Below, one piece after another: positions 7,903-17,160 of a stretch of 64,000 nt of DNA (position 1 is the stretch's first letter; every line of letters begins with the position of its first letter). Source of the DNA: Neorhizobium populisoli (GTDB lineage: Bacteria; Pseudomonadota; Alphaproteobacteria; Rhizobiales; Rhizobiaceae); assembly GCF_019430945.1 (NCBI RefSeq), contig NZ_JAHYCB010000007.1, positions 391,143 through 455,142 of the forward strand. The letters are read 5' to 3'. The notes under the pieces were generated by a model, which was not told where the DNA came from, ran no database searches, and was given only the letters and a program-made list of their open reading frames with translations. The translations under genes and the position numbers were made by a program.

Positions 7903-8688
7903 ATGTCTTCCAACGCGCTTTCCAGTCTCGCTTCCGCTCTACTTTCGGGCTCAGTCAAGGTCGTCGACCTGACGGCGCCGCTCGGCCCGGATACGCCGGT
8001 TCTCTACTTGCCGCCGCAGTTCGGCAAGAATACGCCGAACGTTAAGGTCCACACCATCTCGGCTTACGACCAGGACGGTCCGTTCTGGGCCTGGAATTGG
8101 CTGGAGCTCGGCGAACATACCGGCACCCATTTCGATGCGCCCTGTCACTGGATCACCGGCAAGGATCAGTCGAACAACACGACCGACACCATCCCGCCGC
8201 AGAATTTCGTCGCACCCGTCAATGTCATCGACCGTTCGAAGGAAGCAGCCGCCGATCCGGACTATCTGCTGACCGTCGAGAGCATCCAGGAATGGGAAGC
8301 CCAGCACGGTGAGATCGAGCCGGGCAGCTGGGTGCTGATGCGTTCCGACTGGTACAAGCGCAACGGCTCCACCGAGACCTTCCTCAACGCCGACGAAAAC
8401 GGCCCGCATTCGCCCGGCCCGACGGCCGAAGCGATCCAGTACCTGCTTTCCAAGGGCATTATCGGCTGGGGCCAGGAAACCATCGGCACCGATGCCGGTT
8501 CGGCCGGCGGCATGAACCCGCCCTTCCCGGCGCACAACCTGATGCATGGCGCTGGCAAATATGGCCTCGCTTCGCTCTCAAATCTCGACCAGCTGCCGCC
8601 GAAGGGCGCCGTGCTGATCGCCGCACCGCTGAAATTCGTCAAGGGCACCGGCTCGCCGGTTCGCGCCTTGGCGCTGATTACTGGTTAA
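7903..8688 (+). CDS. Cyclase-family metal hydrolase, probable isatin hydrolase
   Basis: A 261-residue member of the cyclase/kynurenine-formamidase-like hydrolase fold (PF04199). The family metal-binding signature HxGTHxDxPxH is intact as HTGTHFDAPCH at about residues 74-84. Manganese-dependent isatin hydrolases, which open isatin to isatinate, belong to this fold. Features such as GPFWAWNWLELGEHTGTH, ADENGPHSPGPT near 165, GTDAGSAGGMNPPFPAHNL near 196 and the closing GTGSPVRALAL agree with my memory of that group better than with short kynurenine formamidases. ATG 7903 follows AAGGGG; the longer frame from 7735 is promoter DNA. A MarR regulator follows. The substrate assignment is inference from family plus context; N-formylkynurenine or another cyclic amide remains possible. 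Confidence 0.75.
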   Translation: MSSNALSSLASALLSGSVKVVDLTAPLGPDTPVLYLPPQFGKNTPNVKVHTISAYDQDGPFWAWNWLELGEHTGTHFDAPCHWITGKDQSNNTTDTIPPQNFVAPVNVIDRSKEAAADPDYLLTVESIQEWEAQHGEIEPGSWVLMRSDWYKRNGSTETFLNADENGPHSPGPTAEAIQYLLSKGIIGWGQETIGTDAGSAGGMNPPFPAHNLMHGAGKYGLASLSNLDQLPPKGAVLIAAPLKFVKGTGSPVRALALITG

Positions 8689-8722
8689 ATCTTCTCGGCA
8701 CGGGCAGCGGCCGCTCTTCCAG

Positions 8723-8758
8723 GCCGCAGCCCGACCACTCGGGTTGCGGCGGTTTCTT
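8723..8758 (+). terminator. Rho-independent terminator after the hydrolase
   Basis: A 12-bp stem, 8723-8734 with 8739-8750 (one G-T pair), has a CCAC tetraloop and is followed by GGTTTCTTCT. It begins 34 bases after the hydrolase stop, so the MarR gene at 8883 probably has its own promoter. Confidence 0.75.
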
Positions 8759-8882
8759 CTGGCGGCCTGCATGGCCGTCTGTTAACCACCGCACTGCAAG
8801 CCGGGCTCTGATCGGAGCACCGGCTCATCGATTTCATCTTCGCCGCGGTCGATCGCGGCGATTAGAACCTTAAAGAGGGCTC

Positions 8883-9392
8883 ATGGCAGAACGGTTTTCA
8901 GGCGTGGTACTGCGGCGAAATCCGGATGGCGAGCCCTTGCCCTCGCCGACCATGGGCGAGATCGGCCTCAATCATTTCGCGCCCTACCTCATGAACCGCA
9001 TCATCGCGCGCTGGAACTCCAACATGGCGGAGGAATTGCGCGAATACGACCTGACGACCGCCAAGATGCGCACTCTCGCGGTCCTGAGCGTATCGGCCTC
9101 GCTTACCATCAACGAACTCTCCGTCTTTGCCGTCATCGAGCAATCGACCATGAGCCGCACGCTCGATTCCTTGGAAAAGCAGGGGTTGATCCGCCGCACG
9201 CCGCGCGCAGAGGACATGCGCATCCGCGACGTGACGATCACGGAAGAAGGCCGTACCGCCTTCGCCGATTTCTGGCCGACCATGTACGATTCGCTTCTGC
9301 ATATGTTCGATGGTATCGACGAGGAAGAATACCGCGCCTTTACCGGCACGTTGCACAAGATCCTCCTCAACATCCGCAAGCACGAGATTTAA
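8883..9392 (+). CDS. MarR-family transcriptional regulator
   Basis: A 169-residue winged-helix regulator of the MarR family, usually a dimeric repressor released by aromatic carboxylates or phenolics. The winged helix spans about residues 60-125: LTINELSVFAVIEQSTMSRTLDSLEKQGLI is the helix-turn-helix, and RAEDMRIRDVTITEEGR forms the wing, with the DxR pattern usual in the family. About 40 extra N-terminal residues precede the dimerisation helix. ATG 8883 follows AAGAGGG. It lies between the isatin-hydrolase-like gene and the lpiA-atvA operon and is the only regulator gene inside the aromatic catabolic region, so it is the leading candidate for control of that region. Confidence 0.9.
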   Translation: MAERFSGVVLRRNPDGEPLPSPTMGEIGLNHFAPYLMNRIIARWNSNMAEELREYDLTTAKMRTLAVLSVSASLTINELSVFAVIEQSTMSRTLDSLEKQGLIRRTPRAEDMRIRDVTITEEGRTAFADFWPTMYDSLLHMFDGIDEEEYRAFTGTLHKILLNIRKHEI

Positions 9393-9410
9393 GACAAATT
9401 CTCGGTTGAG

Positions 9411-10778
9411 CTATTTGGAGAGCCGGGTCTGAAGGCTGTCGCGGATACGTTTGCCGAGCGCCTGATAGTTCTCATCGAAATGGTGTCCTCCCTCGATCGG
9501 CACGACCTCGACGCCCTTGTCCTTCAGCGTCGGACACGGGTCGTCGTCCTCGTCGGTACCGTAGACGCATTGGACGATCTTCGGATCGATCTTGGTAAGA
9601 TCGTTGATTGGATCGCCGCCCTTGCCGGCGCCGGCCACGCCGAGCCAGCCGGTCACGGAAATCTCGTAATCCACCTGGTTGGAAAGGCCGAGCAGGGTGA
9701 TCTGCTTGACGCGCGCCCGGTCGGCCGGCGGCAGCAGATTGTAGGTCGCGGGGATCACGTCGGCGCCGAATGAATAACCGATCAGCATGACGTTCTGGAC
9801 GCCCCATTGGCGGCGGTAATGCTCGATGACCTTGGCAAGATCGTCGGCCGTGCCCTGCGGCGTCCGTTCCGACCAGAAATACCGCAGCGAATCCAGCCCG
9901 ATCGTCGGTACGCCCTGCGACTGGAGATAACCGCCCACTTCGCTATCGAGGTCACGCCAGCCGCCATCGCCGGAATAGATGACCGCCATCGTGTTCATCG
10001 CCGGCTTGGCGTCGAGCACGTTGAGCGGCAGGTCCAGCGGCTGGTTGCTTTGTTTCACAAGGGCAATGCGCTCGGACAGTACATCCTCGAGCGCCGTGTC
10101 AGGAGCCTTCGAAGCATCGACGAGGTCGACTTCCGGATGCTCCTGCTTCAGCTTCAGCCCATGCGCCTTGCCGGCAGCATCAGCCGCCGTGGTTGAGATG
10201 ATCGTCACCGCCGCCGGCAGGGCGCCATCGCTGAAGCCGTAGATCGTCCGGTTGCCGGTGACTTGTTTGGAAGCCGGCGTGCAAAGCTCCTTGGAGAGCG
10301 GGATGCCCGCCAATGGATCGACCGCGATCGCCTCGCTGATCGTCGCATTCGGGCTCTGCGAAATCATCGCCAGCGCCAGTGCGCCGCCTTCGCCGATACC
10401 GGCGACGATCGGGTGGCGATATTGTGGATTGCCGATCCGTCGCTGCACTTGCTGCGACACGTCCTCGATATCGGAGACCATGTAGATGCATTCGCCGTCA
10501 TCGGCCGAAAGCAATTTGATGTAGGACGGGAAATCGATGCCAACGACGGCCGCTCCCGCCTCCAGCAGCTTCTTTGCCTCGGCGTCTTCCCGCGCCCCCC
10601 AGCCTTGGCCATCGGATATCAGAAATACCAGCGCCTCGAGATCGGTCCCGGTTCCCGGCAGCATGACATGCGGCGATGGGATCAGGCCGGTCTGGTAATC
10701 CTGCTGCTGTGCAGCGGTAACCGTGACCCCGGCGACCAGAGAAAAGAATGCGATGGAGAGAGAACGCAGAAACGTCAT
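9411..10778 (-). CDS. atvA: AtvA/AcvB/VirJ-family periplasmic hydrolase
   Basis: A 455-residue exported protein with a signal peptide (residues 1-23, cut near TAAQQ) and two alpha/beta-hydrolase-like halves. The C-terminal VirJ domain has the nucleophile elbow GYSFGAD (Ser 336) and a late VPIEGGHHF histidine. The N-terminal half has GIGEGG at the equivalent place, so it lacks a serine nucleophile. AcvB of Agrobacterium and AtvA of Rhizobium tropici are known homologues needed for acid tolerance and virulence or symbiosis, and the family has been linked to hydrolysis of lysyl-phosphatidylglycerol made by the upstream gene. Its ATG overlaps the lpiA stop by four bases, matching the known lpiA-atvA operon. 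It converges on the MarR gene. Confidence 0.9.
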   Translation of the reverse strand: MTFLRSLSIAFFSLVAGVTVTAAQQQDYQTGLIPSPHVMLPGTGTDLEALVFLISDGQGWGAREDAEAKKLLEAGAAVVGIDFPSYIKLLSADDGECIYMVSDIEDVSQQVQRRIGNPQYRHPIVAGIGEGGALALAMISQSPNATISEAIAVDPLAGIPLSKELCTPASKQVTGNRTIYGFSDGALPAAVTIISTTAADAAGKAHGLKLKQEHPEVDLVDASKAPDTALEDVLSERIALVKQSNQPLDLPLNVLDAKPAMNTMAVIYSGDGGWRDLDSEVGGYLQSQGVPTIGLDSLRYFWSERTPQGTADDLAKVIEHYRRQWGVQNVMLIGYSFGADVIPATYNLLPPADRARVKQITLLGLSNQVDYEISVTGWLGVAGAGKGGDPINDLTKIDPKIVQCVYGTDEDDDPCPTLKDKGVEVVPIEGGHHFDENYQALGKRIRDSLQTRLSK

Positions 10779-13357
10779 TTACCGACCACTCCTCTCAAGC
10801 CGCCTCCGATCAGGAAGGTCGCATCCATCATCACGATCGCCGGGCTGGCGCCGCCGGAAACCGCGAGATAACGCGGCTCCCATTTAGGATGGAATTTCGA
10901 CTTGAAAGCCTTCAAACCTTTGAAATTGTAGAACCGTTCGCCATGTTCGAACACGACGCTGCCGATCTTGTCCCAGGCGAGAGCGACCTCGCGCTGCGAC
11001 ATGCCCGACAGCGGCGCCATGCCGAGATTGAATTGTGCATAACCCGCATCGCGAAGATATTCCATGATCTTGACGAACAGGAAGTCCATCGACCCCTTGG
11101 GCGCGTCGGGCGCGAACCGCATCAGGTCGACGGTGCCTTCCTGCTTGGTATCGGTGACGGAAAGCGTTGCGAAGGCGCAGATTTTTCTGTCCTTGCGCAG
11201 AACCGCAACCGGCTGTGCGCAGACATAATCGTCGCGGAACGCGCCGAGCGAGAAGGTTTTTTCGCGCGTGTCCTGCTCCTGAAGCCAGGCATCGGACACC
11301 ACTCGAAGATCATCGATGATACCAGCCACATTGGGCTGATCGACCAACTCGAATTCCAGCCCTTCGCGCGCGCCCTTGTTGATCGCCTGGCGAAGACCGG
11401 CAAGCCGTCCGCCCTTCAGATCGAATTTCGTCAAATCGACGATCGCCAGCTCGCCGAGCTTGAATGCCCTGAGGCCGGTATCGGCGCAGTGTGAAAGAAG
11501 GCTTGGCGAAATCTGGTAAAGCACAGCCCTGCCGCCCTGCATGCGGGCCGTCTCGACAAACCGCCAGACGAGGTCGGCCACTTCTTCCTGCGGGCCGATC
11601 GGATCGAACAGCGCAATCCACGACCGCCCCTGAATGCCATACATGATGAAGGCATTGCCGCTTTCGGAGAACATCAGCCGCTTGTCACCCATGCGCACCA
11701 GATTGGCGTCTGCATTGCCCTGCGTCATGACGATCTGCACCGCGCGCTCGAAATCATCGGCGGTCGAAAGTGGCGTACGGCGCGCGGCGGGGCGAAGCAG
11801 GCTGTAGAGTGCGATCAATGCTGCGATGATCGCAAGGCCCAACACGGCACGCAGACCGCGCGGCGCTTCTTCCGAAAACTCGAACTGCCACCAGAGTTGA
11901 TGGCTGTAATCCACCTCGCGATAAGCGAAAAGCAGCACGGTGACCGCCGCGACCACGACGATCAGCATCGCCGCGATCCAGCTGGGTGTGAGCACCTGTC
12001 CGAATAGCGAGGCGCGCCGCTTGAACAGTTTTGCGCTGAGGAAAAGGCCGGCCAGCAGGACCGCGAGGAAGATCGCCTCGTAAAGTGCTACCGCCCGCAT
12101 GAACGCGAAAACGAGCGCCAAAGCCGTGCAGATCATGCCGATCCACCAGGCACCATCGAGGCGCTGACCGATGCCGCGGGCAGCGACGAACAGGATGAGG
12201 CCGAGGATGCTGGAGAAGAAGTGCGCGCTTTCGAACACCGGTAACGGCAGATAGTTGGCCAGGAAATCGAGATCGGAATCCGGCGTCGGCGTAACGCTGG
12301 CGAAAACCAGCATGGCGCCTGCGACCATCGCAAACGAGGCCAGAAGCGGCGGCGCGAGGCGGAATTCCAGCTTGCGCAAGGTCGAGGCGACCGGATGTTT
12401 CGCAAGTTGCCGCAACTCCACGCCGATCACCACCAGCGTGGCGATGAGCAGCGGCAGGACGTGATAGATGACGCGATAAAGAACAAGGCTGCCGAGAACC
12501 TGATCGAGGCTGACCGTATTGCCGAGCGCCGCGACGATGACCGTCTCGAACACGCCAAGCCCGGCCGGCACATGGCTGAGCACACCAAGGCCAATCGCGG
12601 TCGCATAAATGGCGACAAACGACGGCCAGCCGATCGACCCCTGAGGTAGAAGCACGTAAAGAACGGAAGCGGAAGCCGCGACATCCAGAGCGGTGACCAG
12701 AAACTGTTGCGAGGAGGTGCGCGAATCCGGCAAGCGGATGTCGAGGCTGCCGATGGACACGACGCGCCCGCCGCGGCCGAGGATTACCAGGGCGACGAGC
12801 ACGAGAATGATCACGATCGAACCGCCGCGCACCCAGCCGCCGTCTATGCCAAGGGCATCGCCGATACGGGGAGCGGTCACCAGCGAAGCCAGTGCCGTCA
12901 CGGCCAGCAAACCGATGCCGAAAGCCAATGTCACGAAAGCGATAACGCGACCGACATCATCGGGAGAGAGGCCAAGCCTAGTATAAGCCCGGAAACGGAT
13001 CGCCCCACCGCTCAATGCACCGAAACCGGCGGTATTGCCGACCGCGTAAGCGGCGAACGCGGTGACCGCCACCGGCGCGAAGGGCAGCGGCCTGCCAATA
13101 TAGGTCAACGCATTGATATCGTAGCCGATCAAAGATGCGAAGCTGAGCGCGGTGAAGAAGATTGCCAGCGCGACCGAAGTCCAGCTCGTATCGGTGAGCG
13201 CTTCGATCACATCGTCATAACTGACCTCGGTCGTCAGCTTGTAGATCGCAAATGTCGTAAACGCGAATACCGCCAGCATCGCGAGCGCGATGAAGTACGG
13301 ACGGTACGCTTCGAAAAATTCTCGAAAGCGTCCGGGCTGACGGTCGGGTGTTTCCAT
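10775..13357 (-). CDS. lpiA: Bifunctional lysylphosphatidylglycerol synthase/flippase
   Basis: An 860-residue membrane protein of the MprF/LpiA family that adds lysine from Lys-tRNA to phosphatidylglycerol and flips the product, reducing the negative surface charge. The N-terminal two thirds (about residues 20-520) contain many hydrophobic helices of the flippase domain, including TAFAAYAVGNTAGFGALSGG near 99 and SHVPAGLGVFETVIVAALG near 264. The C-terminal domain (about 545-850) is the soluble GNAT-like synthase, with DLMRFAPDAPKGSMDFLFVK and YNFKGLKAFKSKFHPKWEPRYL near the end. In rhizobia this gene is low-pH inducible. It forms a coupled operon with atvA. The ATG at 13357 follows a short spacer of 91 bases to the 2-oxoacid oxidoreductase operon, which must contain its promoter. 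Confidence 0.93.
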   Translation of the reverse strand: METPDRQPGRFREFFEAYRPYFIALAMLAVFAFTTFAIYKLTTEVSYDDVIEALTDTSWTSVALAIFFTALSFASLIGYDINALTYIGRPLPFAPVAVTAFAAYAVGNTAGFGALSGGAIRFRAYTRLGLSPDDVGRVIAFVTLAFGIGLLAVTALASLVTAPRIGDALGIDGGWVRGGSIVIILVLVALVILGRGGRVVSIGSLDIRLPDSRTSSQQFLVTALDVAASASVLYVLLPQGSIGWPSFVAIYATAIGLGVLSHVPAGLGVFETVIVAALGNTVSLDQVLGSLVLYRVIYHVLPLLIATLVVIGVELRQLAKHPVASTLRKLEFRLAPPLLASFAMVAGAMLVFASVTPTPDSDLDFLANYLPLPVFESAHFFSSILGLILFVAARGIGQRLDGAWWIGMICTALALVFAFMRAVALYEAIFLAVLLAGLFLSAKLFKRRASLFGQVLTPSWIAAMLIVVVAAVTVLLFAYREVDYSHQLWWQFEFSEEAPRGLRAVLGLAIIAALIALYSLLRPAARRTPLSTADDFERAVQIVMTQGNADANLVRMGDKRLMFSESGNAFIMYGIQGRSWIALFDPIGPQEEVADLVWRFVETARMQGGRAVLYQISPSLLSHCADTGLRAFKLGELAIVDLTKFDLKGGRLAGLRQAINKGAREGLEFELVDQPNVAGIIDDLRVVSDAWLQEQDTREKTFSLGAFRDDYVCAQPVAVLRKDRKICAFATLSVTDTKQEGTVDLMRFAPDAPKGSMDFLFVKIMEYLRDAGYAQFNLGMAPLSGMSQREVALAWDKIGSVVFEHGERFYNFKGLKAFKSKFHPKWEPRYLAVSGGASPAIVMMDATFLIGGGLRGVVGK

Positions 13358-13448
13358 AATGCTTGCCGTGGCTGAAGACTGCGCAACAGACTTGGTTCAG
13401 ATGCGCAGCAAAAGCAACCGGATCAAGGCTATAATGTGTCTAATATGC

Positions 13449-14996
13449 TTAAAGCGTAGCCACGGTTTTGAGAGCGCCGTCGAGAGCTATGCCGTTCTCG
13501 TCCAACAGCGCCGCCTGCCGCAACCGCTTCATCCAGACCGCTCCGTCTTCCCGGCCGGAAAGTGAAGACAGAGCGGACATCACCCGGTCGAATTTCGAAA
13601 GCCCGCGGGCGTGGGTATCGGAATATCCCTTCACCAGACGGCGATTGTTGATCACTTCGACGGCGAGATCATAGTTGCGCGACAGGAGCGACGTTGCCGA
13701 TACAAGCCAGGCTTCACGATGCTCCGCCTCTCGCAGATGGCGCAACGTTCCACGGCGCGTACGACGCAGGGCCGCGACGATGTAAAGCGAAATGAACCAG
13801 AACAGCGTGCCGGTCTGCACCCGGCGGCCCTTGTTGATGCGACGATCAAGCCAGGCGAAAAGTTTCGGGCTGTTCTCGATCCAGAGACCAAGTCCCTTCG
13901 GCAGCGTGCCGCAGACCTCTTCCATGCGCGGATGCATGTATTCGGTCATGTACAGGATTTGATCTTGCTTTACTCCGACTTCGTTGCGGACACGGTTGAA
14001 GCGCGAGCCGCGGGTTTTCAGGTCGGCAACACGAATGACATCGTCGTAAGCCATGGCGACAGCGACATATTTAGCCGACTGCACGGTGAAGGCATAGTCA
14101 TGACTCTCGCCGCTATTGGTACGGTCGAGGGCATAAAGCTTGCCGACCCGATCTAGATATTCATCGGCATAAGCCGGGTCCTGAAAATCCGTAAGCTTCT
14201 TGATTCCGGCAAACAGCAGCGGCCAGGCAACTTCCGGAAATTCGGCACGCAAGCGATGCACGAGACGGTCGAGGTCCGGATGGCCCGCAGTCTCCGGCAT
14301 CGCGTCGAACCGCTTCGGCGGAGATGATGCGATCTCTTCACGCGGCTTTGCCTTTGCTCGGTCATAGGCCGCGTTGAATGCCTTGAGGCTGGGCTCGACG
14401 CCCTTACCGCCGCCGCGGATCGTCGCTTCGAAGGCTTCCTTCGGGAAGGGCAACACATCGGCAGCGGCCAGCGCGCCGAACATCGAGGACGAGATGACGC
14501 TGCCGTTCTTCAGCGCCAGCGTGTCCATGTCGAAGGCGATCGTCCGCTTGGCTGCAAAATCAGTAGCGCCAACCACGACGGTCGGGTCGCCAATGCCATC
14601 GCCCGGCTTTTCCTTCTCGCCGACCGCAAACGAGCGATGCGTCGAGGCGATCAGCGTGGTTCTGTCGGGCGTGACAAGGCCGCGCAAAACGGAGCGGCCG
14701 GCTTCCATCAATTCAGCGGCCAACACGACATCCACATCGCCCGGCGTCGGCATCAGCGAAAAGATCGGCGCCACACCATCGCGGGCCGGCAGCATCTCGA
14801 TATAATAGATGGTCGCACCAGTGCGCTGGGCAACGCCCGGCACGGAGGTGGATTGCGCCATCCAGCCCTGCTCCTCGGCCAGACCGACGATCCAGTCTGC
14901 CAGCACGCCGCCGCCCTGCCCGCCCATGGCCATGATGGCTAATGTGAGCGGTTTGTCGGAAGCCATCAGCGTCTTGAGGTTCACGGTCTCGTTCAT
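13449..14996 (-). CDS. iorB: Indolepyruvate oxidoreductase beta-subunit family protein
   Basis: A 515-residue protein. The first 200 residues are the gamma/beta-type domain of 2-oxoacid:ferredoxin oxidoreductases (AIMAMGGQGGGVLADWIVGLA near residue 20, GVAQRTGATIYYIEMLP near 55, ELMEAGRSVLRG near 94). The remaining 300 residues are the extension seen in the long proteobacterial form, absent from the roughly 200-residue archaeal IorB. ATG 14996 is chosen because GAGG lies upstream and the gap to the stop of the alpha gene is 10 bases; the 14-residue extension overlaps iorA. The complex oxidatively decarboxylates aryl 2-oxoacids to aryl-CoA. Here isatinate, an aryl 2-oxoacid, may be the true substrate rather than indolepyruvate. 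Confidence 0.85.
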   Translation of the reverse strand: MNETVNLKTLMASDKPLTLAIMAMGGQGGGVLADWIVGLAEEQGWMAQSTSVPGVAQRTGATIYYIEMLPARDGVAPIFSLMPTPGDVDVVLAAELMEAGRSVLRGLVTPDRTTLIASTHRSFAVGEKEKPGDGIGDPTVVVGATDFAAKRTIAFDMDTLALKNGSVISSSMFGALAAADVLPFPKEAFEATIRGGGKGVEPSLKAFNAAYDRAKAKPREEIASSPPKRFDAMPETAGHPDLDRLVHRLRAEFPEVAWPLLFAGIKKLTDFQDPAYADEYLDRVGKLYALDRTNSGESHDYAFTVQSAKYVAVAMAYDDVIRVADLKTRGSRFNRVRNEVGVKQDQILYMTEYMHPRMEEVCGTLPKGLGLWIENSPKLFAWLDRRINKGRRVQTGTLFWFISLYIVAALRRTRRGTLRHLREAEHREAWLVSATSLLSRNYDLAVEVINNRRLVKGYSDTHARGLSKFDRVMSALSSLSGREDGAVWMKRLRQAALLDENGIALDGALKTVATL

Positions 14997-15006
14997 CGCC
15001 TGATCC

Positions 15007-17160
15007 TCAATCCGCAAACACGATGCGGCCGGCCGCACGGCGGGCCTGCAGCCAGCCGATCACCTTGCTGCGCAGGTTGGACATGAACTTGTCCCAGCCC
15101 GTCGGATTGTGGATGACATCGGCGCGATAGAAGGATGGACAGAGCACCGCAGCCTCGGAAACCTCGCCGCAATTGCCGCAGCCGACGCAACTGTTGTCGA
15201 TCGCTGCGACCGGATCGTCCTTCAGCGGATCGTCCGTATGCTTGACCGACAGCGACGGACAGCCGGACAGCCGGATGCAGGCGTGATCGCCGGTGCAGAC
15301 ATCTTCGTCCACGCCGAAACGCTCCTTCACCATCCGCTTTCCGTCCTTCACCGCCTTGGCGAATTGCGGCTTGATGCGGCGCTGCTTGTTCAGCATGCAT
15401 TCGGAAGAGGCGACAATGATCTTCGGCCCCTTTTCCTTCGTCGTCAGCGCTTCCTTCAGCGTGTCGCGCATCTTCGCGACGTCATAGGTTCGATCGATCT
15501 GGCGAACCCAGGTGGCGCCAATCCCCTTCACCGCATTGACGATGGAATTGTTGGTCTTGCGATTGGGATTGATGGCCCGCGATGAAAGGATGTCCTGCCC
15601 GCCGGTCGCCGCCGAATAAAAGTTATCGACGACGAGGATGACGCCGTCCTGCTTGTTGAAGACCGCATTGCCGATAGAGGTCGCGAGACCGTTATGCCAG
15701 AAACCGCCATCGCCCATGACCGCAATCGATCGCTTGTCCGCCTCCACATTGAAGGCAGATGCCGAAGCAGGGCCAAGCCCATAACCCATCGTCGTGCCGC
15801 CGATATTGAACGGCGGCAAGATCGAGAACAGATGACAGCCGATATCCGCCGAGACGTGGTGCTCGCCAAGTTCCTTCTCGACCAGCTTCATGGCCGCGAA
15901 GATCGGCCGCTCGGGACAGCCTGTACAGAAACCGGCCGGACGCGCCGGCACGACTTCGGCCAGTGCCTTGACCTTCGGATCGTTGAGGATGGGCGTCGGG
16001 TCCGGCACCGGCGGCTGGTTGCCGAGCAACAGGCGATCATACATCTCGACGAAGGTCTTCAAGCCCTTCATCATCACAGGCGCGGTATATTCTCCGCCGA
16101 GCGGCAGGATATCCTTGCCATGCAGACGGGTCTGGATATCCCGGCGGCGCATCAACGTGTGGAGCGTCTGCTCCACATATTCCGGCGCTCCCTCCTCGAC
16201 CATGATCACGGCCTTCTTGCCGAGACAGAAGTCGATCACCTCGTCGTCAATCGTTGGATAGGCTACGTTCATCACGTAGATCGGAATGGAAGAATTGCCG
16301 TAGACATCGGCCAGACCCAACTGCTGCAGACCGCGCATGACACCGTTATAGAGCCCGCCCAGCGTGATGATGCCGATCTCGCCTTCTTCAGGACCAAAGA
16401 ACTCGTTGAGTTTCTTTTCCTTGATGAAGTTGACGGCGGCCGGCCAGCGGCGCTCCAGCTTGTCCTTGTCCTGCATGAAGTTCGCCGGCGGCAGAACGAT
16501 GCGGTTGACGTCGCGCACCGGATTTTCCAGCGCCTGCTTCAAGGTGAAATCCGGCCGCTTGTTGTTCTTGGCAGTAAACTGGCCGTGCACATGACAGGCG
16601 CGGATACGCACTTCCAGCATGACCGGCGTGTTGGACGCCTCCGACAGCTGAAACCCGTCCTCGACCGCCTGCACCATCGACGGCAGGTTGGGACGCGGAT
16701 CGAGCAGCCACATCTGCGATTTCATCGCGAATGCATGGCTGCGCTCCTGCATGATCGACGAACCTTCGCCGAAATCCTCACCAAGGATGATCAACGCACC
16801 GCCGTTGACGCCGCCGGAGGAAAGGTTGGAAAGCGCGTCCGAGGCAACGTTCGTACCCGCCGTCGATTTCCACGTCACGGCGCCGCGCACCGGATACATG
16901 ACCGAGGCCGACAGCATCGCTGCCGCTGCAGCTTCAGAGGCCGAAGTCTCGAAATGAACACCGAGATCCTCCATGATGTCCTTGGCGTCGGCCAGAACGT
17001 CCATCAGGTGGGAGATCGGCGAACCCTGGTAACCGCCGACATAGGATACGCCGGATTGCAGCAGCGCCTTGGTAATCGCCAGAATGCCTTCGCCACGGAA
17101 GATTTCACCTTCCCCGAGCTTCAGATCCTCGACTTCGCGGGCAAATGACCGTTCTGCCAT
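15007..17160 (-). CDS. iorA: Indolepyruvate ferredoxin oxidoreductase alpha-subunit (TPP-dependent)
   Basis: A 717-residue subunit containing the pyruvate:ferredoxin oxidoreductase pyrimidine-binding region at the N terminus (GNxAIAxG replaced by GEGILAITKALLQSGVSYVGGYQGSPISH), a CTGCPERPIF motif near residue 417, and the TPP-binding GDGGFWHNG motif near 475 followed by VVDNFYSAATGGQ. The C-terminal region has cysteines in CTGDHACIRLSGCPS and CVGCGNCGEVSEAAVLCPSF, an iron-sulfur ferredoxin-like domain. It converts an aryl 2-oxoacid plus CoA to aryl-CoA and CO2. It is the first gene of the iorAB operon and is divergent from the 2-aminobenzoyl-CoA monooxygenase/reductase, so an aryl-CoA product for that enzyme is plausible. 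The start has TTCCCC-free GGGGAACGG upstream, a fair Shine-Dalgarno. Confidence 0.88.
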   Translation of the reverse strand: MAERSFAREVEDLKLGEGEIFRGEGILAITKALLQSGVSYVGGYQGSPISHLMDVLADAKDIMEDLGVHFETSASEAAAAAMLSASVMYPVRGAVTWKSTAGTNVASDALSNLSSGGVNGGALIILGEDFGEGSSIMQERSHAFAMKSQMWLLDPRPNLPSMVQAVEDGFQLSEASNTPVMLEVRIRACHVHGQFTAKNNKRPDFTLKQALENPVRDVNRIVLPPANFMQDKDKLERRWPAAVNFIKEKKLNEFFGPEEGEIGIITLGGLYNGVMRGLQQLGLADVYGNSSIPIYVMNVAYPTIDDEVIDFCLGKKAVIMVEEGAPEYVEQTLHTLMRRRDIQTRLHGKDILPLGGEYTAPVMMKGLKTFVEMYDRLLLGNQPPVPDPTPILNDPKVKALAEVVPARPAGFCTGCPERPIFAAMKLVEKELGEHHVSADIGCHLFSILPPFNIGGTTMGYGLGPASASAFNVEADKRSIAVMGDGGFWHNGLATSIGNAVFNKQDGVILVVDNFYSAATGGQDILSSRAINPNRKTNNSIVNAVKGIGATWVRQIDRTYDVAKMRDTLKEALTTKEKGPKIIVASSECMLNKQRRIKPQFAKAVKDGKRMVKERFGVDEDVCTGDHACIRLSGCPSLSVKHTDDPLKDDPVAAIDNSCVGCGNCGEVSEAAVLCPSFYRADVIHNPTGWDKFMSNLRSKVIGWLQARRAAGRIVFAD

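Noticed and set aside
7903..8688. Kynurenine formamidase (KynB)
   Set aside because: The fold and HxGTHxDxPxH signature are shared, but the protein is longer than typical KynB, no kynA or kynU partners are adjacent, and the sequence blocks resemble the isatin hydrolase group. The alternative is kept open in the feature entry.
15694..17148. A 484-codon plus-strand frame opposite iorA
   Set aside because: The iorA motifs (TPP site, cysteine cluster) on the minus strand are decisive; the plus frame has no family features.
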